Of a stretch of DNA of 5,777 bases, positions 1 to 4,623 are shown in pieces. The stretch is from an uncultured Dehalococcoidia bacterium (GTDB taxonomy: Bacteria > Chloroflexota > Dehalococcoidia > Lucifugimonadales > GCA-2712585): NCBI GenBank assembly GCA_913052045.1, contig CAJXDJ010000065.1, forward strand, positions 1-5,777, written 5' to 3'. Positions within the stretch are counted from its first letter, which is position 1; the number at the start of each line of letters is the position of its first letter. The notes below the pieces were generated by a model, which was given only the letters and a program-made list of their open reading frames with translations, had not been told where the DNA came from and did not search any database. A program made the position numbers and the translations under genes.

Positions 1-145
1 AGTCCATTCAGGCACATTCATAGCGATGGCTACAAGCCCAATGATTCCGCCGATTGTCTTGTTAGGGCTTGTTCATTTTAGTGCCTGTCCAACAATCGTT
101 CCATCTCGGCATGCGTTGTTGGTGGCGTCCAGAACATTCACAACG

Positions 146-595
146 CTAACGTCTACTACCCTTTGCTGACCCAGTGACCTTCGTATCCCTACCATAGATA
201 TCAACTTCGATGACACTGCATCGGACTTGTCGGTTGTCCCTCTCTTTCCAACCCTCTTCTAAAGGGTAGATGATGTTGACATCGTATCTCGAAACCTCAG
301 GTTCAGTACCCACAAACGCTTCAAATCTAGCCCGACAACCCACTCTAGCTTTCTCCCAGACATAGTCATCACCCTTCCAGCTAGAGTCTGTCAACTCGAA
401 GACTGCGTAGACCTCATCATCGTGAGGTTTGTCACAGCTCACCGGTTCGATTTCGATGTCTGTGATTTTTGTATATTCCTTTATCGATGGCCCGTTATAG
501 CAATCCCCAACTTTGAGAGAGGACACACTCCCTTCGCAAGCCGCTAGTACGACAACGCCAATCACCAAAGTTACCAGTGTGACGTTAAAATCCAT
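146..595 (-). CDS. Septum formation family lipoprotein (149 aa)
   Basis: Small exported lipoprotein. Residues 4-19 are hydrophobic and end in a lipobox, L17-A-A-C20, so Cys20 should be lipidated and the protein anchored outside the membrane. The mature part matches the septum formation family (Pfam Septum_form) as I know it: LKVGDCYN at 27-34, P-V-S-C followed by PHDDEVYAVF at 51-66, a third Cys at 87 before FEAFVG (91-96), a W-x-x-x-D-x-x-x-x-C block at 116-126, and a TGSAKGS tail at 141-147. Four cysteines (32, 54, 87, 126) could form two disulfides. The molecular role of the family is poorly known; the name comes from an actinobacterial association. The start is supported by AAGGAG ten bases upstream, and no other in-frame start is near. 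One oddity is the signal peptide, which has no Lys/Arg before its hydrophobic core and carries an Asp at position 2. The natural-looking C-terminus suggests the gene is complete. Confidence 0.8.
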   Translation of the reverse strand: MDFNVTLVTLVIGVVVLAACEGSVSSLKVGDCYNGPSIKEYTKITDIEIEPVSCDKPHDDEVYAVFELTDSSWKGDDYVWEKARVGCRARFEAFVGTEPEVSRYDVNIIYPLEEGWKERDNRQVRCSVIEVDIYGRDTKVTGSAKGSRR

Positions 596-688
596 CTCAT
601 AAGTTCTCCTTTCCCATGAGTGCCATCCTATTTGTAAGAAGGCTCCCTACTTGCTTGCACATCCGTTCTCTAACCATTTCATGGGCAC

Positions 689-697
689 ATAATACCA
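689..697 (-). promoter_or_regulatory. Candidate extended -10 promoter for the septum-family lipoprotein gene
   Basis: Read on the minus strand this is TGG-TATTAT, a five-of-six match to the -10 hexamer preceded by the TGn extension. It lies 93 bases upstream of the lipoprotein start codon at 595, giving a leader of about 85 bases. No good -35 box stands 16-18 bases upstream, which is tolerable for an extended -10 promoter. The call rests on motif match and position only. Confidence 0.3.
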
Positions 698-733
698 AGA
701 TATTTAGTGAATAATAGCACTTGGAGTCATTAA

Positions 734-895
734 AAGAGGGTACCCCCAAGAGCGGTTAAGTATCTAAGGTATAACTTCGACACTCAAACCGTCCACAATG
801 CCGATGCGCTGAAGTCCTATGGCATATCGGTGGATCGTAAGCGCACTGTCAGTAGGCGGTTACTTCAACTGAAGTGTATTACCCAGTAATGCGGG
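734..895 (+). pseudogene. Possible gene remnant, start-less coding-like stretch (about 53 codons)
   Basis: An open frame follows an in-frame TAA at 731 and closes with TAA at 893-895. Its translation has a protein-like composition, with runs such as KYLRYNFDTQTVHNADALK and SYGISVDRKRTVSRRLLQLK, basic at the end and free of low complexity. It has no ATG, GTG or TTG near its 5' end and no ribosome binding site, so as it stands it is not a functional gene. I do not recognise the family. It may be the last part of a decayed gene whose upstream portion is lost, or a chance open frame. Confidence 0.2.
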
Positions 896-913
896 GTAAT
901 ATTACTAGTAATA
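877..913. repeat. Overlapping inverted repeats (hairpin 877-901 and palindrome 900-913)
   Basis: TATTACCC at 877-884 pairs perfectly with GGGTAATA at 894-901 around a nine-base loop. TATTACTAGTAATA at 900-913 is a perfect 14-base palindrome that shares two bases with the hairpin. The pentamer GTAAT recurs at 886, 896 and 907. This could be a protein-binding palindrome or structured leader RNA; no known motif matches. Confidence 0.45.
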
Positions 914-943
914 CTCGGGAACTTAGTACTAATATTGGTCACT

Positions 944-991
944 CAACCCCAAGACCAAGTGATAACGCTCTTGGATCAACACTTGGGGTTG
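944..991. repeat. Long two-part stem-loop
   Basis: CAACCCCAAG (944-953) is the exact reverse complement of CTTGGGGTTG (982-991). Inside it CCAAG (955-959) pairs with CTTGG (970-974) around a ten-base loop, giving 15 paired positions separated by an asymmetric internal loop. A competing hairpin is possible between TTGGTC (935-940) and GACCAA (953-958). No T-tract follows, so it is not a standard intrinsic terminator. It lies about 150 bases upstream of the arylsulfotransferase-like gene and might be leader structure or a recombination site remnant. Confidence 0.5.
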
Positions 992-1089
992 TTCAGGTAG
1001 TAACACGAAGGAAGGAAGGCGTTCATCGGATTGTGAGCATCTTGAGTATATTTAGTTTTGCTAAGTCTATGTATTACTTTGCCAAAGAT

Positions 1090-1110
1090 TGGCTAGGTCA
1101 TGCCTAGCCA
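1090..1110. promoter_or_regulatory. Perfect 8-bp hairpin just upstream of the arylsulfotransferase-like gene
   Basis: TGGCTAGG (1090-1097) and CCTAGCCA (1103-1110) form a perfect stem with a five-base loop. It ends 34 bases before the start codon at 1145. The downstream sequence is TTGGTTAC then a C run rather than a T-tract, so termination is doubtful in the plus direction. It may be an operator, a leader hairpin or a weak terminator of upstream transcription. Confidence 0.4.
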
Positions 1111-1144
1111 TTGGTTACCCCCCCTGTTTAGGTAAGGTATTTTC

Positions 1145-2413
1145 ATGATTCGTTATATCGCTGTGCTAACAACAATACTGCTATTAACTATTTCATGTTC
1201 CGGCGGTTCTGATACGGACACTGCTCAGGTTCCCACGCTAGCAGCAACAGCGACGGTTGCGCAGCCCACACCGACACCGACTCAGGTGGTGCCACCTACG
1301 TTAACACCAACTCAGGTGTCGCCCACACCTACACCGACTCAGGTGCTGCCCACATCTACACTTACTCAGGTGCCATTAACACCTACACCAACGCCTATCC
1401 CAATTTTGCAGCCGATGGTTCGTGGCCAGAAGGATTCGGCGATAGAAGTCACCGTTTATAACGCAGAGAAGGTATGGCCCGGTACTACGCTGTTATCGGA
1501 CCATCATGATGTGGGCAGTCCTAGGGTCATTGAGGTAAACATGCTTGGGGAGGTCACGTGGCAGTATGTTCTTGCGGAGGACTTCAAGCAATACACCAAT
1601 CCTGGGCAGGATGTGGAACGACTAGCAAATGGAAACACTCTTCTGGTTATGCCAGGGAAGGGTATTATAGAGGTTTCCAGTGAAGGTGACGTGGTCTGGT
1701 CCCACATGGATGAAAAGGTTTCCCATGACGCTGACCGACTCGCCAATGGGAATACCCTATACGCATTTGGTAATAACGACGGTTTAGAAGATGCCCAAGC
1801 AAAAGAAGTAACTCCCGATGGTGAATTAGTCTGGCAATGGTACGCCAAAGATTATTTCAATAAAGAGCCGTATGTGAACTTATCTCGGAACGGATGGACT
1901 CATACCAATGCAGTCGAGAGATTAGAGAATGGTAATACTTTAATCAGTCCGAGAAATTTTGATTTGTTGGTAGAAGTCGATTCCGAGGGTTCCTTAGTAA
2001 GGACTCTTGGAGACGGTATGCTGGTTGATGCTCACGACCCAGAATTCCTTAGTACTGGGAATATATTGGTCTCTAACCAAGTTAGGCCTCATGAGGCATT
2101 AGAGTTTGACCCTGATACAAACAAGATTGTTTGGCGCTTTGTGCCACCGTATCCCCAGATAGCAAATAGCTTTTCTGTCAGTCTTGCAGATTCAAAACCA
2201 GTTATGATGCCGATTAGGGACGTAGATAGGCTCCCTAACGGTAATGTCCTAATCACCGGGTATCCTTTCATTATTGAGGTTACTCGAGATGGGGAAATCG
2301 TCTGGCAGCTTCAATATGCAGATATGGAGTCAGTTGTCGAAGGCCGGTCAGGTTCAAACAAAGGACCTTCTTACGGGTTTTACAAAGCTCAGAGAATTAG
2401 TGTCACTCAGTAA
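1145..2413 (+). CDS. Arylsulfotransferase (ASST)-like beta-propeller lipoprotein (422 aa)
   Basis: Predicted exported, lipid-anchored protein. Residues 5-17 are hydrophobic and end at L-T-I-S-C18, a slightly imperfect lipobox. Residues about 30-86 are a Thr/Pro/Gln linker with four TQV repeats that would hold the domain away from the membrane. From about residue 100 the sequence is a propeller whose blades repeat [LF]-x-N-G-N-x-L then [IV]-x-E-V-x-x-x-G-x-[VI]-V-W: NGN at 162-164, 201-203, 262-264 and 365-367, with TGN at 304-306. Histidines precede most of these (H194, H253, H297), as in the bacterial arylsulfotransferase family, where active-site His residues sit in such positions. The ending (GFYKAQRI at 411-418) also fits that family. 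Known members transfer sulfate between phenols, but many homologues are uncharacterised, so the reaction is inferred and the substrate unknown. AAGG lies seven bases before the start. Its 3' end slightly overlaps the next reading frame. Confidence 0.75.
   Translation: MIRYIAVLTTILLLTISCSGGSDTDTAQVPTLAATATVAQPTPTPTQVVPPTLTPTQVSPTPTPTQVLPTSTLTQVPLTPTPTPIPILQPMVRGQKDSAIEVTVYNAEKVWPGTTLLSDHHDVGSPRVIEVNMLGEVTWQYVLAEDFKQYTNPGQDVERLANGNTLLVMPGKGIIEVSSEGDVVWSHMDEKVSHDADRLANGNTLYAFGNNDGLEDAQAKEVTPDGELVWQWYAKDYFNKEPYVNLSRNGWTHTNAVERLENGNTLISPRNFDLLVEVDSEGSLVRTLGDGMLVDAHDPEFLSTGNILVSNQVRPHEALEFDPDTNKIVWRFVPPYPQIANSFSVSLADSKPVMMPIRDVDRLPNGNVLITGYPFIIEVTRDGEIVWQLQYADMESVVEGRSGSNKGPSYGFYKAQRISVTQ
1224..1372 (+). 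repeat. Minisatellite encoding the Thr/Pro/Gln linker
   Basis: The octamer CTCAGGTG recurs at 1281, 1311, 1338 and 1365, spaced 30, 27 and 27 bases, and the heptamer CTCAGGT also occurs at 1224, 57 bases (30+27) earlier. Each unit encodes a variant of PTPTPTQV plus one or two residues. All spacings are multiples of three, so gain or loss of a unit would keep the frame and only change linker length. Confidence 0.75.
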
Positions 2414-2795
2414 CATTATCGCCATTGCCGACATTTACGGATTTTGTACACCACTTTGTACACCAACGCCCACTTCCATTGATTTGCTTGAACAGAACGG
2501 TGGGTGGTTGTGGAGTGTCAAGGCCAAGTTAGCCTTAACAACGCATGGGTTTTCTTATACTTCAGGCCGCAGAGCAATAGAAAGTGGAATGTACGGTCTC
2601 GAAAGTAAAAAGAAAGGTGCTCGTTGCTTTTGGGTGCTCGTATCTAAAATGGAGGAATTTCTTACAGACGACGGGAAGGTGCTCAACAAAAAAGATGAGC
2701 ATCTTGAGCAGGATGGAGGTGCGAATGGGACTAATGATGGCGATGAGTCCAATTGGCCGATTAAGAAAGATGGGTATATTAGAGGGGAAATATGA
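2400..2795 (+). CDS. Small helix-turn-helix protein, excisionase/MerR-like (start uncertain)
   Basis: A short DNA-binding protein by pattern. The central part, from SIDLLEQNGGW through AKLALTTHGF, then GRRAIESGMYGLESKKKG, then FWVLVSKMEEFL, follows the excisionase-type helix-turn-helix layout: a helix pair, an [R/T]-x-x-I-x-x-G recognition segment, a wing with a basic turn, and a closing x-x-x-E-x-F-L helix. It is followed by an acidic and polar tail ending at IRGEI. The start is unclear. GTG at 2400 overlaps the previous gene by 14 bases; TTG at 2484 or 2508 would give a tighter protein; the first ATG upstream lies deep within the preceding gene. No strong ribosome binding site marks any of them. 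The stop overlaps an ATG at 2792 as ATGA, suggesting coupling to a following frame. It may be a transcription factor or a relic of an integrated element beside the tRNA gene. The domain assignment is by eye. Confidence 0.45.
   Translation: MSLSNIIAIADIYGFCTPLCTPTPTSIDLLEQNGGWLWSVKAKLALTTHGFSYTSGRRAIESGMYGLESKKKGARCFWVLVSKMEEFLTDDGKVLNKKDEHLEQDGGANGTNDGDESNWPIKKDGYIRGEI
2443..2465. repeat. Tandem 12-base direct repeat (TTTGTACACCA x2)
   Basis: TTTGTACACCA occurs at 2443-2453 and again at 2455-2465, one base apart, a unit of 12. Each copy contains the palindrome GTAC/TGTACA. It sits between the end of the arylsulfotransferase-like gene and the recognisable part of the helix-turn-helix protein, where an operator could lie, though it could also be a simple slippage duplication. 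Confidence 0.6.
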
Positions 2796-2810
2796 GTACC
2801 GCTGACCAAG

Positions 2811-2834
2811 TGGTGGTCAAACTGGTGGTCAAAT
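2811..2834. repeat. Tandem 12-base direct repeat (TGGTGGTCAAA x2)
   Basis: TGGTGGTCAAAC (2811-2822) is followed directly by TGGTGGTCAAAT (2823-2834), differing only in the last base. Nearby GACCA elements (2804-2808 and 2848-2852) are inverted copies of its TGGTC core, so local hairpins are possible. It lies just after the helix-turn-helix gene and 3' of the tRNA-Leu gene. Confidence 0.6.
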
Positions 2835-2900
2835 CTGATATGTTCCGACCAGCTGTTGCTTATGAAGAAGGCCAAAAGGGGAAATTCGTAGCTAAATCTT

Positions 2901-2986
2901 TGGTGCCGAAGGTCGGACTCGAACCGACACGAGGTTCCCCCCACCGGTTTTTGAGACCGGCGCGTCTACCATTCCGCCACTCCGGC
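2901..2986 (-). tRNA. tRNA-Leu, anticodon CAA
   Basis: The minus strand folds into a class II tRNA of 86 bases including an encoded 3' CCA (2901-2903) and discriminator A (2904). The acceptor stem is GCCGGAG (2980-2986) with CTTCGGC (2905-2911), containing one G-T pair. The anticodon stem is CCGGT/ACCGG with loop CTCAAAA, placing CAA at 2951-2953, which reads UUG. The T arm is GTCGG-TTCGAGT-CCGAC. The D arm has the usual GGCGGAATGGTAGACGCG layout, and a long variable arm of about 15 bases, as expected for leucine, has a GGGG/CCTC stem. All expected invariant features are present, so it should be functional. Confidence 0.96.
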
Positions 2987-2995
2987 ATATTTTCG

Positions 2996-3004
2996 AGTAT
3001 AGCA
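2996..3004 (-). promoter_or_regulatory. Extended -10 promoter for tRNA-Leu
   Basis: On the minus strand this reads TGC-TATACT: a five-of-six -10 hexamer with the TGn extension. It ends nine bases before the mature tRNA 5' end at 2986, so transcription would begin only about two to three bases upstream of it. No consensus -35 box is found; the -35 area overlaps the left arm of the 13-bp inverted repeat (3011-3023). Confidence 0.55.
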
Positions 3005-3010
3005 TGTGTT

Positions 3011-3091
3011 ATGTAGGAAAGCTGATTGGATTTCACGCAAAATGGAATCGTCAGTTCTATTATATAAAGATTTGTCTTAGCTTTCCTACAT
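3011..3091. repeat. 81-base segment bounded by perfect 13-bp inverted repeats
   Basis: ATGTAGGAAAGCT at 3011-3023 is the exact reverse complement of AGCTTTCCTACAT at 3079-3091. The match continues inward as a G-T wobble and one more pair. The 55-base interior is AT-rich with no open frame worth noting. No target-site duplication is evident outside the arms. The left arm covers the -35 area of the tRNA-Leu promoter. It could be a paired operator, a small mobile-repeat remnant or a transcribed hairpin. Confidence 0.6.
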
Positions 3092-3278
3092 GGTCTTACC
3101 CAAAGGTGCGAGTTATTCTTTACTATGGCAGGATAAATATATCGAGAGCTAAAAGCTTGGGCTGTTCATCATTATACGATATCCGATGTAATAGCTACGT
3201 TAATACAATGTAGTTAACCGGGGATTTTTGTAAACTTACGTCGAACGTTCACATCGAACCTAGGATTAGATACTCAGC

Positions 3279-4550
3279 ATGAGGATGCCTAAACATTTTT
3301 ACGGATGGCGCATGGTCGCCATTGCTATGATGGTGAATGCTGTTTCTGGTGGTGTTTATCATCAGGGGATGGCGATATTTTTCTTACCGCTACAAAGGGG
3401 ACTTGATATCACTCGGGCTGCAACTGCTATTCCCATGTCTGTGGCAAGATTCACGGGTGGGATTCAGAGCTTTTTAATAGGATCATTGGTGGACCGCTAT
3501 GGTCCTAATAAGATCTTGTTCTTTGCTGGACTTATGGGTGGTCTTGGGTTTTTGCTACTCAGTAGGGTAAATAGTTATCTAATGTTCGTGTTGGTGTTAC
3601 TGGTGGTATTGGCCACCGCCTTTCAGGCTGCACCTGATCAACCTGTGTTTATAACGTGTGCAAGATGGTTTTATAAGAAACGTGGATTAGCTCTTACATT
3701 AACAACAGCCGGGTATTCCGTTGGAACAATGATTATCACTCCACTAGTGGCTTTAGCAGTTCCACGATTTGGATGGCAAAATACTGCAGTTGTGTTGGGT
3801 ATTTTGGTTTGGATAATTGTTATTCCTTTGTCCACTAAACTAAAGGCTTCTCCAGAAATGATGGGACTACACCCAGATGGCGCGGACGTACCACCCCCTA
3901 GTCCCAAAACCAAGATTCATGGAAAGCTTCAAGCTCAGGACTTAACATTAAGAGACGCTGTTAGAACACGATTTTATTGGCAATTTGGATTCATAGTAGG
4001 ACTCCGATCTATGGTATGGGCGGTTGTCTCGATTCACATTGTAGGAATTCTCACTTGGCGAGGAGTTGACGAATCCATGGCAGGCATAATGATTGGTTTG
4101 ATGCATGGATTTGCAATACCGATTGCCCTTTTTATGGCCTGGTGTGGAGATCATTGGCATAAACATAAAGTTGTGTCCCTAGGAGATCTCACTATAGTTG
4201 TGGGGATTTCGTTCCTTGTTATTTGGGATTCACTAGTTCTTTGGCAAGTGATCTTAATAACCTTACTGTTGGCTCCGAATCAGGGAACGTGGCCACTTGG
4301 CTGGGCAACTGTTGCTGAAGCATTTGGAAGACAGAATTTTGGGGTTATAAGAGGTAGTTTGCAAACTATTATGGGCATCTTCAGTGTAGGACCACCTATT
4401 TTCGCGGGATGGGTCTATGATCAAACCGGGAGCTATTTCTATGCACTTAGTCCTTTGATAATTTTCTTAGCCGCTGCGGTATTATTAATGTGGACTCTTC
4501 CTTTACAGGGGCGAACGGAAGTTAATAATGGGTCCGCTAAGACCCAATGA
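3279..4550 (+). CDS. MFS transporter, oxalate:formate antiporter/monocarboxylate-type (423 aa)
   Basis: Full-length inner-membrane secondary transporter with about twelve membrane segments: six in residues 10-186, a cytoplasmic loop at about 187-232, and six more in 233-408. The MFS motif A is present after the second helix (G68-S-L-V-D72-R73-Y-G75-P-N-K78), and a degenerate second copy, GDHWHKHK, occurs at 290-297. The RWFYKKRG block (129-136) before helix 5 and the AEAFGRQNFGVIRG block (346-359) before helix 11 are typical of the permease group containing oxalate:formate antiporters and monocarboxylate carriers. The substrate is therefore probably an organic anion, but it cannot be read from the sequence. 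The start is supported by family-like MPKHFYGW; ATG at 3285 is an alternative two codons downstream. The ribosome binding site is weak (AGGA, 13 bases away). A paralogue follows after 73 bases on the same strand. Confidence 0.85.
   Translation: MRMPKHFYGWRMVAIAMMVNAVSGGVYHQGMAIFFLPLQRGLDITRAATAIPMSVARFTGGIQSFLIGSLVDRYGPNKILFFAGLMGGLGFLLLSRVNSYLMFVLVLLVVLATAFQAAPDQPVFITCARWFYKKRGLALTLTTAGYSVGTMIITPLVALAVPRFGWQNTAVVLGILVWIIVIPLSTKLKASPEMMGLHPDGADVPPPSPKTKIHGKLQAQDLTLRDAVRTRFYWQFGFIVGLRSMVWAVVSIHIVGILTWRGVDESMAGIMIGLMHGFAIPIALFMAWCGDHWHKHKVVSLGDLTIVVGISFLVIWDSLVLWQVILITLLLAPNQGTWPLGWATVAEAFGRQNFGVIRGSLQTIMGIFSVGPPIFAGWVYDQTGSYFYALSPLIIFLAAAVLLMWTLPLQGRTEVNNGSAKTQ
4529..4546 (+). repeat. Small hairpin at the 3' end of the first MFS gene
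   Basis: TGGGTC (4529-4534) pairs with GACCCA (4541-4546) around a six-base loop, overlapping the last codons. No T-tract follows, so it is unlikely to terminate transcription, and read-through into the second permease gene is expected. Confidence 0.3.
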
Positions 4551-4623
4551 AGAAGGCCAAGATAAACGTGGTTTCATGGTAACTACATATCAAATTGGTT
4601 GTATCTGGTCAGAGTAGATTCCT

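Larger units (their letters stand above)
596..1144. other. 549-base divergent intergenic region without a convincing gene
   Basis: This gap separates the minus-strand septum-family lipoprotein from the plus-strand arylsulfotransferase-like gene. It contains a candidate promoter for the former, a start-less coding-like stretch on the plus strand (734-895), and a series of inverted repeats between 877 and 1110. An open frame at 874-1107 has no recognisable domain, is interrupted by the hairpins and has no ribosome binding site that I can see. No clear sigma-70 promoter for the downstream gene was found. The region could be degraded coding sequence or a regulatory leader. Confidence 0.5.

Noticed and set aside
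941..995. Integron attC-like site around the 944-991 stem (ACTCAAC fits RYYYAAC)
   Set aside because: The opposite end reads GTTGTTC, which does not fit GTTRRRY, and no integron integrase or cassette is present.
874..1107. 77-codon plus-strand open frame ending in DWLGHA, which recalls the WLGHA motif of tyrosine recombinases
   Set aside because: Only six residues match, the expected R-H-x-x-R context is missing, the motif is encoded by the hairpin at 1090-1110, and no ribosome binding site is seen.
1224..1372. Regularly spaced repeats suggestive of a CRISPR array
   Set aside because: The units are in-frame protein-coding repeats of a Thr/Pro linker with no unique spacers and only an 8-base core.
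1504..1848. Long minus-strand open frame inside the arylsulfotransferase-like gene
   Set aside because: It is antisense to repeated propeller codons (its serine- and proline-rich sequence mirrors them) and has no ribosome binding site or domain.
2555..2944. Minus-strand 129-codon open frame opposite the helix-turn-helix gene
   Set aside because: It starts inside the tRNA gene and is Ser/Pro/Phe-rich without any domain; the plus-strand frame has the better protein character.
2901..3016. Protein-like antisense translation over the tRNA (VGLEPTRGSPHRF...)
   Set aside because: This is the well-known spurious peptide produced by translating the complement of a tRNA gene.
3004..3213. 69-codon plus-strand open frame between tRNA-Leu and the first permease
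   Set aside because: No ribosome binding site, no domain, and it runs through the inverted repeat.
4529..4546. Intrinsic terminator after the first permease gene
   Set aside because: The stem is only 6 bp and is followed by ATGAAGAAGG, not a T-tract.
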